From assembly GCF_035271045.1 (NCBI RefSeq), contig NZ_DATESC010000003.1:1-60934 (forward strand): a stretch of 60,934 nucleotides of DNA, written 5' to 3'. The notes beneath the pieces were generated by a model that was given only the letters and a program-made list of their open reading frames with translations, did no database searches and was not told the DNA's origin. Each line of letters starts with the position of its first letter. Within the stretch, counting starts at the first letter, position 1. Source of the stretch: Marinospirillum sp035271045. GTDB taxonomy: Bacteria; Pseudomonadota; Gammaproteobacteria; Pseudomonadales; Halomonadaceae. Positions 1-7,584 of the stretch are shown here, piece after piece. A program made the translations under genes and the position numbers.

Positions 1-178
1 AAACACCCATAGCAAAGACAGGTAGCGTAGTTAATAGGCTTGATGTGGTATGCGTCATGCCTGTAGCGGCTTCAATCAGGTCAAGCAAAGGGCTGATGGA
101 AGCTAGTGCAGGGCGCAAATTAAGTGCGACTCCGATGATGATAAAAATTAGTATTAGAGAAGTGCGTTGATGGTGCAT
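1..178 (-). CDS. MFS transporter, CynX/NimT-like, N-terminal fragment
   Basis: This is the first 59 codons of a gene that runs off the left edge. Reading leftwards from the ATG at 178-176, the product starts MHHQRTSLILIFIIIGVALN and continues with a first membrane helix. Then come LRPALASISPLLDLI and TSSLLTTLPVFAMGV. The Arg in helix 1 followed by a PLL motif and an LLTTLPV motif at helix 2 is typical of the cyanate/nitroimidazole (CynX/NimT) branch of major facilitator transporters. The substrate cannot be told. It is divergent from the MarR-type regulator starting at 295, so that regulator may control it. Family placement rests on 59 residues only. Confidence 0.7.
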   Translation of the reverse strand, partial: MHHQRTSLILIFIIIGVALNLRPALASISPLLDLIEAATGMTHTTSSLLTTLPVFAMGV

Positions 179-294
179 GCATTTACCTTTATGTGAAGTA
201 TCTTGATGTAAAGGCATATTGCTATTTGATTTATGTTCAGTCAAGCTTTCTGCTTTACAATTTATTAATGGATACAAGTTAAGAGGTGGTCAGG

Positions 295-819
295 ATGAGT
301 GATCGTATTGCCAAGATGGAGTTGCAATGGCACGAAGAATTAGCGCCGTCAGAGATTCGTGCTATGGCTTTAGTGGGGTATTTACTAGAAACGGCTCATT
401 TGCTAGATCGTTATTGGCTTAGTCCAATGGCGGCTGAGTATAATCTTCAAAAAGGAGAGTTTGATGTTATCGCTACCTTGAGGCGAGCGGGTAAGCCTTA
501 CCAACTTACACCGACTGAGTTGCATCAGAGTTTATTGCTAACTTCTGGTGCAATGACGAGTCGTTTAAATCGGCTTGAGAAAGCAGGGTTGATATTACGT
601 CAGCCTTCGCCGCTAGATAGACGCAGCGTGCAGGTTCACCTCACGTTAGTAGGTTTAGAGTTGGTTAATAAAGTACTGCCTTTACATATAGAAAATGAAA
701 AAAAAGCATTATCAGTGTTATCCGAAAATGAACAGCAACAGCTTAGTGTATTGTTAAATAAGTTAACACTTGGTTTAAAGAGTAAAAAAGGGAGTAGAGT
801 AAATAAATATGGTTATTAA
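295..819 (+). CDS. MarR-family transcriptional regulator
   Basis: A 174-residue winged-helix regulator. After an alpha-helical N-terminus, residues ~60-125 carry the MarR core: TPTELHQSLLLTSGAMTSRL is the recognition region, followed by the wing with SPLDRRSVQVHLT (the DxRS/R wing motif). The C-terminal helices form the dimer interface in this family. I prefer the ATG at 295 over the in-frame GTG at 286 because an AAGAGG ribosome site (281-286) lies 8 bases upstream. It is divergent from the MFS gene at the window edge, a common regulator/target arrangement. It overlaps the next gene by 11 bases, implying translational coupling. The ligand is unknown. Confidence 0.88.
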   Translation: MSDRIAKMELQWHEELAPSEIRAMALVGYLLETAHLLDRYWLSPMAAEYNLQKGEFDVIATLRRAGKPYQLTPTELHQSLLLTSGAMTSRLNRLEKAGLILRQPSPLDRRSVQVHLTLVGLELVNKVLPLHIENEKKALSVLSENEQQQLSVLLNKLTLGLKSKKGSRVNKYGY

Positions 820-1387
820 TTTAAGAGAAGTCTATCAATTAAAAGTCCAGTTAAAAGGGATTCGTCCTCCAGTTTGGAGACGATTTTTGGTAACCAATAC
901 TTCTACACTTGAAGAATTTCACCACACTATTCAAATTGTAATGGGTTGGACAAACGCTCATTTGCATCAGTTTATATCTGGATCATCAAGATATGGGAGG
1001 GTAAATCCAGAGTTTGGTATGGATTGGGATGATGATTTACAAGATGAAAACAATTTTAAAGTAAAAGACCTGCTGAAAAGTGAAGGTGACACTCTTGTCT
1101 ATGAATATGATTTTGGTGATGGCTGGAAACACAAAATAACATTAGAAAAAGTCCTTCCTTACGATAAAAACCAGTTTCTACCACTTTGTATCAAGGGTAA
1201 GCGAGGTTGCCCACCAGAAGATGTTGGTGGAGTCTGGGGCTATGCTGAGTTTCTCGAGAAGTGGGTTGATGAAAATCATCCCGAACATGAAGACTTAAAA
1301 GAATGGGCTGGTGATTATTTTGATCCAGAAATATTTGACCTGATTGAAACAAACGACCTATTGGAAGAAGTATTCACTAGTCTATAA
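809..1387 (+). CDS. Plasmid pRiA4b ORF-3 family protein
   Basis: 192 residues. The sequence opens with YQLKVQLKGIRPPVWRRF and continues with a short-range pattern (TLEEFHHTIQIVMGWTNAHLHQF, then YEYDFGDGWKHKI and a PPEDVGGVWGYAEFLE stretch). This is diagnostic of the pRiA4b ORF-3-like family (PF07929), a small alpha/beta domain common on plasmids and mobile regions and of unknown function. Length matches the single-domain form. The start lies inside the preceding MarR gene (11-base overlap), so the two are probably co-translated. One copy of a repeat that recurs at 3865 begins inside the last codons. Confidence 0.85.
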   Translation: MVINLREVYQLKVQLKGIRPPVWRRFLVTNTSTLEEFHHTIQIVMGWTNAHLHQFISGSSRYGRVNPEFGMDWDDDLQDENNFKVKDLLKSEGDTLVYEYDFGDGWKHKITLEKVLPYDKNQFLPLCIKGKRGCPPEDVGGVWGYAEFLEKWVDENHPEHEDLKEWAGDYFDPEIFDLIETNDLLEEVFTSL

Positions 1388-1422
1388 CAAGGTGCTTTGA
1401 GGTGAATAATAACTTTTTTCAA
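1383..1422 (+). repeat. Dispersed ~40-bp repeat, copy 1 (attC-like?)
   Basis: Begins TATAACAA, then has TGAGGTG and ATAACTTTT, ending CAA. The same blocks in the same order recur at 3865-3903, with roughly three quarters of positions matching. Downstream here an exact 7-bp inverted pair (AAGGTGC at 1389-1395, GCACCTT at 1430-1436) could form a stem. The TATAACAA start recalls the inverse-core end of Vibrio-type attC sites, but a complete attC with a GTTRRRY core is not evident. Confidence 0.45.
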
Positions 1423-1494
1423 TACTAGCGCACCTTAGTAAGTAAAAGCTGACAGAAGCTGAAGTAAAGTTTATAAAACAACCACTTAAAATAT

Positions 1495-1758
1495 TTAGTA
1501 ATGATAACGACACGAAATAATCGTAATCGCCTTATCATTAACGGCATAAACAAGCCTGTTGGTATCATCAATGCGGCGAGACCAGAAACCAGCCAAACTT
1601 TCTTTTAAAGGCTCAGGCTTACCTATGCCATCAAAGGGTGAACGCTTAACCTCATTGATAAGTTTGTTAATTCGTTTAAGCGTTTTTTTGTCTTGTGTTT
1701 GCCAATATAAATAGTCATCCCATGATTCATTAGTCCATGCTAGTAACCGACTAGTCAT
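1495..1758 (-). CDS. yoeB: YoeB-type mRNA interferase toxin
   Basis: An 87-residue RelE-superfamily toxin of the YoeB/Txe type, which cleaves mRNA on the ribosome. Landmarks are LLAWTNESWDDYLYWQ at the N-terminus, KTLKRINKLINEVKRSPFDG, the GKPEPLKESLAGFWSRRID segment, and the C-terminal IISCRYHY. The last carries the Arg-Tyr-His-Tyr end expected for the YoeB active site (catalytic His and terminal Tyr). I chose the ATG at 1758; a TTG lies one codon upstream. It overlaps the antitoxin gene by 8 bases, the usual antitoxin-first arrangement. Length and motifs are intact, so it should be functional and held in check by YefM. Confidence 0.95.
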   Translation of the reverse strand: MTSRLLAWTNESWDDYLYWQTQDKKTLKRINKLINEVKRSPFDGIGKPEPLKESLAGFWSRRIDDTNRLVYAVNDKAITIISCRYHY

Positions 1759-2005
1759 CAACTAGGTCTCTTTGGCTAACTTTACCCGCTTTGAACTGCT
1801 CAATAGAACGATTCAAATGTTCTGCATTGGCTGGCGAACGTAATAAATGCACTGTCTCCATTAGGCTGTTGTAATAATCTAAGGACATAACCACTGCATT
1901 TTCAGCATCACGCCGAGTGATTATGGTTGTGCTTGCATCATTGACTACGGCATCTAATACCGCTTTTAGGCTGTTTCTAGCCTCTGTAAAAGAAACAATT
2001 TTCAT
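1751..2005 (-). CDS. yefM: YefM-type antitoxin
   Basis: An 84-residue Phd/YefM antitoxin starting MKIVSFTEARNSLKAVLDAV. The N-terminal DNA-binding fold includes TTIITRRDAENAVVMSL and DYYNSLMETVHLL. The acidic C-terminal tail (from about residue 55) is expected to wrap around YoeB. The reading frame is open for 31 more codons upstream, but those residues are unlike the family. The ATG at 2005 gives the normal family length. The upstream region holds a TGTACA operator (annotated separately), so autoregulation is likely. Confidence 0.95.
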   Translation of the reverse strand: MKIVSFTEARNSLKAVLDAVVNDASTTIITRRDAENAVVMSLDYYNSLMETVHLLRSPANAEHLNRSIEQFKAGKVSQRDLVDD

Positions 2006-2015
2006 ACGATCTCTA

Positions 2016-2076
2016 CCTATACAATTAACAGGACAAGTATAGGCTTGAAGCAGTAAGTTGTACAATAAAATGGACA
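2016..2076 (-). promoter_or_regulatory. yefM-yoeB promoter and putative operator
   Basis: On the minus strand a -10 TATACT (2041-2036) is preceded by a 17-base spacer and a -35 hexamer TGTACA (2064-2059). That hexamer lies inside the palindrome TTGTACAA and equals the core bound by E. coli YefM. A second near-copy, TGGACA on the plus strand (2071-2076), lies 12 bases away, like the paired hexamers of the known yefM operator. A perfect 7-bp inverted pair CCTATAC/GTATAGG (2016-2022, 2037-2043) overlaps the -10 region. Confidence 0.65.
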
Positions 2077-2135
2077 GGTTGCAAGGTGGCCAGCCCACAA
2101 CTGCTGATTAGAGGCTACCGTATTATTTGCAGCAT

Positions 2136-3548
2136 TTATGCTTTGCTACCTTTAGCTGGATACCCTGCCTCACGCCAAAAGGATCGTTTCAGCCCATGCT
2201 TGGCTTGCAGCGTTGCAATAAACTCTCCTGCACTTTCTAGCTCTCGATAGTCGGGGTTTTTCTTCTTATCTAGCGTTAGTAAGGTGTTAAAATAACGTGC
2301 TGCATAACGATAGGCTTTGCTGTAGCCGCGCCCTAGCACATCTAATAACAACAGACGATAACAAACAATCACTGCCAGTGTTTGCCCCGCTTCTTCAAAC
2401 ACATCCAACCAAGATAGAACCGTTGCATAATAACTTTTTGTCAATCTTTCATGCTGGGTTATTAAATACTCAGCGGCAGTATCTAGCTGTTCGGTAAATA
2501 ACAACATAACCAACACTTCCTCTGGGTCATCAAGTTCATTGGCTCTAGCTAACAACTCAGCCGTAATGTCTTTTTGTTCATTTTTATCTGCATGAGACCA
2601 GTAAGCACTTAAGGTAAAATGTCGTGGTTTGTCTTGCCATTCGCTTAGCAGGTTTTCTTTTAGCTGTTCAATATTACCCTGCTTCTCTAGCAGTAAATTT
2701 TTTAGGCTGGTTTGGAGTCCTTGATTTGTATGCCACTCTGGTTGTTGCAGCCAGTATTCTGCCCGATCAAATCTTTCTAGCTCTAAGGCATAATGAATAA
2801 TATCCTCCAGCTGAAAACTATTGGGTTGTGGACTGCTAATTAATACAGAGCGCTCATACAAGGAAATATCCTCTAGTGCCTTTGCCACCTGACTCAAACC
2901 TAAGCAAGCATGCGATAATGATGAATTATATCGATCTGTTATATCTGTGCGCAAAGTAGCCTGGGCGTCACGCTCGAAGCGTTCAGCCAAACCACGCAAC
3001 TCAGTTTTTCTTAACAAGCAACTGCTGTCACTGATGATGCTATCAAAGCAGCTGTAATCATTATGGGTGTAGTAGCCAAGAACCACGTCAACCCAGTTCC
3101 GCGCCTCTGGTTTTTTCTCACGCACACGGCTAGCAACCTGTAACCATAACTGCACAGCTTCATGCATCAGATCGCCAATATAACCGTTAGAATCATCCAC
3201 TCGCTCAAACAACCGATCATGGCGTTCCAGCAATCTATCTAGCAGTGCCAGCGCCTGCTCTGCATTATTTTCAGCCAAAGTAGCTATGCCTTGCAAAAGA
3301 TGTACACCTTGTGCATTTAAAATATGGGCTTCATGGTAGTGAAAAAATTTATCTGATTTCGTCAGGCTTTCAAGCTGTTTTGCTAGCTGTGAATGATTTT
3401 CCGCTTCTCCAGTAAAACCCTGCTCGCCACTAAGGGCTAGGTAGGTAGCAATGATTTCGTCAACACCGTCATAGTATTCTGACAAGTAATCAATCAAAGC
3501 TATTAGGGTGTCTTTGGGTAGATGCTCTAGCTGGTTTTGTATGCCCAT
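2136..3548 (-). CDS. Helical-repeat protein, probably DUF6880 family
   Basis: 470 residues, almost entirely alpha-helical. Paired helices resemble TPR-like repeats across residues ~170-440 (for example YALELERFDRAEYWLQQPEW, then LLARANELDDPEEVLVML). There is no signal peptide, membrane segment or catalytic motif that I recognise. The N-terminal LEHLPKDTLIALIDYLSEYY, the overall length and the C-terminal FIATLQAKHGLKRSFW resemble the uncharacterised DUF6880 family. I chose the ATG at 3548 (MGIQNQ...) because the 23 codons upstream look non-coding. It lies alone between the toxin-antitoxin pair and a gene-free stretch. The assignment is by recall only, and the function is unknown. Confidence 0.6.
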   Translation of the reverse strand: MGIQNQLEHLPKDTLIALIDYLSEYYDGVDEIIATYLALSGEQGFTGEAENHSQLAKQLESLTKSDKFFHYHEAHILNAQGVHLLQGIATLAENNAEQALALLDRLLERHDRLFERVDDSNGYIGDLMHEAVQLWLQVASRVREKKPEARNWVDVVLGYYTHNDYSCFDSIISDSSCLLRKTELRGLAERFERDAQATLRTDITDRYNSSLSHACLGLSQVAKALEDISLYERSVLISSPQPNSFQLEDIIHYALELERFDRAEYWLQQPEWHTNQGLQTSLKNLLLEKQGNIEQLKENLLSEWQDKPRHFTLSAYWSHADKNEQKDITAELLARANELDDPEEVLVMLLFTEQLDTAAEYLITQHERLTKSYYATVLSWLDVFEEAGQTLAVIVCYRLLLLDVLGRGYSKAYRYAARYFNTLLTLDKKKNPDYRELESAGEFIATLQAKHGLKRSFWREAGYPAKGSKA

Positions 3549-3864
3549 CGTTGCGGATATCCTCTTTATAGTGCCCGTACCATTATGCCTCCAGAAGCAA
3601 GGCAGCCCAGTTAGCAACAGAAAAATGCCAGTATTGTAAACAGTACTTGGTGATGAGCAAGCTGAACCAATAAAAGGGCTGATTAACCCATAAAATACAT
3701 TAGAATTACGTATAAATAGAGGCTTATTAAAAGCTGAAAATTAGAAATATACAGAGTAAAAGAAACACTGAACAAACCTCAGGTACACTGCAGTTTTTGG
3801 TAAACTAGCTCATCCACTTCAAAGTTGAGTCGGATACAATATAACAAGACACTCGGCAGCAGCT
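3549..3864. other. Gene-free stretch upstream of LysE gene
   Basis: No open reading frame with coding character and no RNA gene is visible. The stretch is AT-rich and has an ATAACAA at 3841-3847, a partial echo of the repeat that follows at 3865. I see no convincing promoter or terminator. Confidence 0.5.
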
Positions 3865-3903
3865 TATAACAACACGCCCTGAGGTGGAGAATAACTTTTA
3901 CAA
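3865..3903 (+). repeat. Dispersed ~40-bp repeat, copy 2 (attC-like?)
   Basis: Second copy of the element at 1383-1422, with the shared blocks TATAACAA, CTGAGGTGGA (TGAGGTGAA in copy 1), ATAACTTTT and CAA. This copy continues ACACGCC after TATAACAA, which is closer to the start of Vibrio attC repeats as I remember them. The two copies bracket the toxin-antitoxin and DUF6880-like genes. Confidence 0.45.
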
Positions 3904-3916
3904 GTTAAGGGTTTTT

Positions 3917-4549
3917 ATGAGTACAGAGCTCTACATTTTCTTTTTTATTACCACCATTATGCTTGTTTTGGTGCCTGGGCCTTCAGCTATTAGGGTTGCA
4001 ACTCAAGGCGCTTCAAGTAACGCTAAAATGGCATTTTTTAGTGTGCTAGGCGTTGCTAGTGCCGATGCGCTATTTTTTGCCTTATCTGCTACAGGTATTG
4101 CATCATTAATTGTGGCATCAAACCTTATATTTTCAGTTATTAAGTGGCTTGGTGTGCTTTACCTTTTTTACTTGGGAATTTCGGCAATTTTTTCTAAAAC
4201 AGCGGTTATTAAAGTTAAAGCGCAACGCACTAAAACAACAGCAACTAAGGCTTTTTCTCAAGGTTTGATTGTTCACCTAGCTAACCCTAAAGCACTGATG
4301 TACTTTGCTGCACTTTTACCCCAGTTTATTGACCCGAACCAACCCCTTGCATTCCAGCTACTGCTTATGGGATTTACCTGCATTCTGGCTGACTTGTTGG
4401 TTTACAGTATGTTTGGTTATGCGGGTGGTCAACTAGCAAGAAGGCAGCTAAAAACTTGGGTGGTAAGTGTTATTAATAAGGTTGCTGGTATAGCCCTAAT
4501 TGCCACCGGAATAAGAATGGTCGGTTTAGAATCGCTAGGTAGTAAATGA
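3917..4549 (+). CDS. LysE/RhtB-family amino-acid exporter
   Basis: A 210-residue inner-membrane protein with about six hydrophobic segments. The family signature near the N-terminus is VLVPGPSAIRVATQGAS (the PGP motif), then GVASADALFFALSATGIA, the LYLFYLGISAI segment, and GLIVHLANPKALMYFAALLPQF, which contains the conserved NPK-type motif. Such proteins export amino acids or homoserine lactones; the substrate here is unknown. I moved the start to the ATG at 3917, with AAGG six bases before it. The longer GTG-initiated form would add 11 non-hydrophobic residues overlapping the repeat at 3865-3903. Confidence 0.9.
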   Translation: MSTELYIFFFITTIMLVLVPGPSAIRVATQGASSNAKMAFFSVLGVASADALFFALSATGIASLIVASNLIFSVIKWLGVLYLFYLGISAIFSKTAVIKVKAQRTKTTATKAFSQGLIVHLANPKALMYFAALLPQFIDPNQPLAFQLLLMGFTCILADLLVYSMFGYAGGQLARRQLKTWVVSVINKVAGIALIATGIRMVGLESLGSK

Positions 4550-4702
4550 AGTAAGCAGTATTGGAACGTGTGTTTAATGACTCAGATTTAACGATAAAAC
4601 TTGGCTGTAAATTAATAAGATTGGTTGAATTGGCAGAACGTCGTAGAATGAACACTTACGCTAGACATACATCTTTCCGCTAATTAAGAATATTAACGAT
4701 CT

Positions 4703-5278
4703 ATGCAAATCCTACTCGCTTCTAGCTCCAGTTACCGCAAGGCGCTGCTGGAGCGTCTGCACCTTGCCTTTCAATGTGCATCGCCTGAGATTGATGAAAC
4801 CCCCAAGCCTAATGAAACTGCTGAGCATCTCGTAAAACGCCTAGCGTTTGAGAAAGCTCGCAAAATTGCGTCTCTTTACCCCAATGCGCTAATCATTGGC
4901 AGCGATCAGGCTGCGGTGCTTGATGGCGCTATTATTGGCAAACCGCATACGGTTGAAAATGCGGTTAAACAATTGCAGCAGGCGAATGGAAAAACGTTGC
5001 AACTGATGACAGGTCTTTGTCTTTATAACAGTCATACCGAGAAGTACCAGCTGGATATGGTGCCCTTTGCTGTGAATATGCGGTGCTTGTCAGATGAGGC
5101 ATTAAGGCGCTATGTAGCGCTTGATAAGCCTCTGGATTGCGCGGGTAGCTTCAAATGGGAACAGCTAGGTATTGCCTTGTTTAGTTCTATGCAAGGTGAC
5201 GATGTCACAGCGCTACAGGGATTACCCTTGATTCGGTTGATTGATATGTTGCAGGAAGAAGGGGTGATGGTTCTGTGA
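4703..5278 (+). CDS. Maf/YceF-family nucleoside triphosphate pyrophosphatase
   Basis: 191 residues, normal for the Maf family. The N-terminal ILLASSSSYRKALLERL is the Maf nucleotide-binding motif, KRLAFEKARKIA gives the basic/acidic helix, and IIGSDQAAVLDGAIIGKP carries the catalytic Asp. DCAGSFKWEQLG replaces the usual DKAGAY region and points to the YceF subgroup, which hydrolyses 7-methyl-GTP in E. coli. It would remove modified nucleotides in the cytoplasm. In many gammaproteobacteria yceF neighbours rpmF/plsX or rluC; here it stands alone, upstream of the Zur-controlled folE2. Confidence 0.9.
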   Translation: MQILLASSSSYRKALLERLHLAFQCASPEIDETPKPNETAEHLVKRLAFEKARKIASLYPNALIIGSDQAAVLDGAIIGKPHTVENAVKQLQQANGKTLQLMTGLCLYNSHTEKYQLDMVPFAVNMRCLSDEALRRYVALDKPLDCAGSFKWEQLGIALFSSMQGDDVTALQGLPLIRLIDMLQEEGVMVL

Positions 5279-5358
5279 AGGCTTCCCCTCAGATCTAGGC
5301 CGTCATCCAACCAGATATATTTTTTGCTGTGGCACAGGATTATTTGTCAATTCTGATT

Positions 5359-5376
5359 GTTATGTTATAACATAAT
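5359..5376 (+). promoter_or_regulatory. Zur-binding site (Zur box) upstream of folE2
   Basis: GTTATGTTATAACATAAT is an almost perfect 18-bp palindrome (8 of 9 half-site bases pair). It matches the gammaproteobacterial Zur consensus built around TGTTATAACA. It lies about 80 bases before the folE2 start. Zinc-loaded Zur would repress here, so folE2 should be expressed under zinc limitation. Confidence 0.85.
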
Positions 5377-5453
5377 TCTGTTGCCACTAGTTGGTTTGTA
5401 AAGAATCCCTCTCTCCTCCCACTTTTTTGTCCTTGATTATCGAAAGGAAAGTT

Positions 5454-6362
5454 ATGTACAACTTTGAACGCCTACCGGATGTTACCTCATACCATCATTC
5501 TGATAATCCATTGTTATTGCAGTGGGTTGGCATGGAGGGCATCGCTGTGCCGTTTTCTATGGCCATCCTAGCAGGCGAATATTTGCAAATAGCGGCTAAG
5601 GCGGATTTATTTGTAAGCTTGGATAGCAGCACGGCTAAAGGCATTCATATGTCGCGTTTATATTTGTTGCTGAATAGCCAGTTGGCGGGTAAAACTCTGG
5701 ATAGGGCAACCCTAGAGCAATTGCTGGATAGCATGGTGGACTCTCAGGCGAACATTAGCGAAAGTGCGAGGGTGAATTTAGATTTTGAACTTCTGTTAAA
5801 TAAGAATGCTTTGCTTAGCGGTGAATCAGGCTACCAGTCTTATCCGATTAAACTCAAAACTGAGAAGCGAAAAGGTATTTTTAGTACAGAACTGGAAATC
5901 GTTATACCTTATTCCAGCACCTGCCCTTGCTCTGCATCGCTGTCACGCCAGCTATACAGTGATGCCATTGACGCGCAATTTGGTGATGCAAAAATCGATA
6001 AAGCGGCGTTGTTAGCTTGGGTACAATCTGAGGCAGGTTCAATTGCTACTCCTCATAGCCAGCGTTCCTATGCTTACATTCGAATTAGCCTAAGCGATCA
6101 CAATTGGCCAGACATTCCTAAGCTTATTTCTCAATTAGAAAGTGTGATCGGTACGCCGGTGCAAACGGCGGTAAAGCGAGTTGATGAACAGGAATTTGCC
6201 CGACTCAATGCACAAAACTTGATGTTCTGTGAGGATGTGGCAAGGCGCATCAAGAGTGCTTTGGAGTCTATGCCATTTGCAGTGAATTACTGGTTCAAGG
6301 TTGAGCACCAAGAAAGCCTGCATGCCCATAACGCCGTGGTTATCGACCAAAAAGATTTATAA
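5454..6362 (+). CDS. folE2: GTP cyclohydrolase IB (zinc-independent FolE2)
   Basis: 302 residues. It makes 7,8-dihydroneopterin triphosphate from GTP, the first step of folate (and queuosine precursor) synthesis. Its family can use other metals in place of Zn. Motifs visible are KGIHMSRLY, the STCPCSASLSRQL segment with the active-site Cys region, TPHSQRSYAYI, and the C-terminal LMFCEDVARRIKSAL. I start at the ATG 5454, behind an AAAGGAAA ribosome site; the 21 upstream codons are not family-like. The Zur box at 5359 fits the established pattern in which FolE2 backs up the zinc enzyme FolE1 when zinc is scarce. No folE1 is in this window. Confidence 0.95.
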   Translation: MYNFERLPDVTSYHHSDNPLLLQWVGMEGIAVPFSMAILAGEYLQIAAKADLFVSLDSSTAKGIHMSRLYLLLNSQLAGKTLDRATLEQLLDSMVDSQANISESARVNLDFELLLNKNALLSGESGYQSYPIKLKTEKRKGIFSTELEIVIPYSSTCPCSASLSRQLYSDAIDAQFGDAKIDKAALLAWVQSEAGSIATPHSQRSYAYIRISLSDHNWPDIPKLISQLESVIGTPVQTAVKRVDEQEFARLNAQNLMFCEDVARRIKSALESMPFAVNYWFKVEHQESLHAHNAVVIDQKDL

Positions 6363-6418
6363 TTTAATTGTCGATACTTTCTACCGCCATTTTATTTTAG
6401 ACCGCTATATTAGGATCG

Positions 6419-7270
6419 CTATTGAGTAAAAGTCCATACACCTTCATACAAGGTAATCGCAGGGCCTTCCATCCAGACGGGCATTTTGTCACCAGCCCAT
6501 TCTATTTGTAATTCGCCGCCTTTAAGCTGTACCGTCACTTTAGAATCTAACCAGCCAGCCCGTTGACCTGCCACTACTGCCGCGCAAGCACCCGTACCAC
6601 AGGCAAGTGTTTCACCTGTACCGCGTTCGTATACTCTAAGTTTAATGGTGTCTCGCGCTACCACTTCCATAAAACCGACATTCACTTTGGCAGGAAAGCG
6701 AGGGTGCGACTCTAAATATGCCCCTAAACGCTGCACTGGTGCATTCTCAACATTGGCAACCGATAATACAGCATGAGGATTACCCATATTCACCACGGCA
6801 AGTTTGATGGATTCACTGCCTGTTTCTAATGCATAAAAATTCGCTTCTTTATCCGCAATAAAAGGAATATCAACGGGTTGAGTTTTTGGAATACCCATAT
6901 TTACTTTAACTAATCCCGTACTTGTTATGTTGAGCTCAATAATGCCGGTACGCGTCGCAACCCGAATAGGATTTTTCTTGGTTAAACCTTTGTCGCGTAC
7001 ATAAAGCGCAAAACAGCGCGCACCATTACCACACTGCTCAACTTCGCTGCCATCAGCATTAAAGATGCGATAGTTAAAATCAACGGTTGCTTGTGTTGCT
7101 GCTTCTACTAGCAAAAGTTGGTCAAAGCCTACGCCAAAGTGACGGTCGGCTAGTTGTTTAATCTGTTCAGGCTTTAGTTTTATCGGTGCTTGAGTGGCAT
7201 CTAGCACCATAAAGTCATTACCCAAACCCTGCATTTTGGTAAAGGTTAAAGGGATAGAAAAAGTGTTCAT
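6419..7270 (-). CDS. dapF: Diaminopimelate epimerase
   Basis: A 283-residue cytoplasmic enzyme converting LL- to meso-diaminopimelate for lysine and peptidoglycan. Both catalytic cysteines are seen: EQCGNGARCFALY in the first half and GETLACGTGACAAVVAG in the second. The N-terminal TFTKMQGLGNDFMVLD is the standard family start. The gene is convergent with folE2 and divergent from glnK. It is not followed by lysA or xerC here, unlike the arrangement in several relatives, and appears monocistronic. Confidence 0.97.
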   Translation of the reverse strand: MNTFSIPLTFTKMQGLGNDFMVLDATQAPIKLKPEQIKQLADRHFGVGFDQLLLVEAATQATVDFNYRIFNADGSEVEQCGNGARCFALYVRDKGLTKKNPIRVATRTGIIELNITSTGLVKVNMGIPKTQPVDIPFIADKEANFYALETGSESIKLAVVNMGNPHAVLSVANVENAPVQRLGAYLESHPRFPAKVNVGFMEVVARDTIKLRVYERGTGETLACGTGACAAVVAGQRAGWLDSKVTVQLKGGELQIEWAGDKMPVWMEGPAITLYEGVWTFTQ

Positions 7271-7403
7271 ATTTAAGACTCCATTCGGTTGAATTAGAAA
7301 AAGTGCTAGTTAGAAAGCTACTTAGCTAAAAGTGTGCCAACCTTAAACCTAGTCTAAAAACCTAGTGTAAAGCCTTACATAGCAATGGCTGATTACGTAT
7401 TGG

Positions 7404-7450
7404 TACGCAATCTTTGTGCATCAGCTGTGCGTTTGCACTTTAATGGTGCA
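7404..7450 (+). promoter_or_regulatory. Two putative NtrC-binding sites upstream of glnK
   Basis: Site 2 (7434-7450) reads TGCACTTTAATGGTGCA, matching the NtrC consensus TGCACCA-N4-GGTGCA at all but two positions. Site 1 (7404-7420), TACGCAATCTTTGTGCA, is a weaker match (9 of 13). Their centres are 30 bp apart, about three helical turns, and lie roughly 100 and 130 bp upstream of the predicted sigma-54 start site, the usual enhancer geometry. Confidence 0.75.
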
Positions 7451-7514
7451 TTGCTACGTCAATGTATGCATTGATAACTAACTAACTAACTGAAATATAT
7501 AGCTATTTAATTAT

Positions 7515-7530
7515 TGGCACAGCTAATGCA
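7515..7530 (+). promoter_or_regulatory. Sigma-54 promoter of glnK-amtB
   Basis: TGGCACAGCTAATGCA fits the -24/-12 consensus TGGCACRNNNNTTGCW at every fixed position but one, with the required 10-base spacing between GG and GC. Predicted transcription start is near 7541, some 44 bases before glnK. Together with the NtrC sites it indicates nitrogen-limitation control. The rest of the 314-base gap between dapF and glnK shows no gene. Confidence 0.88.
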
Positions 7531-7584
7531 AATATCCATTTGTATTGTAGATAGACCCGTTATTTTTACTACAAGGAGCAACCT

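Noticed and set aside
4473..4655. 60-codon minus-strand frame over the LysE 3' end
   Set aside because: No ribosome site or family pattern; overlaps a real gene.
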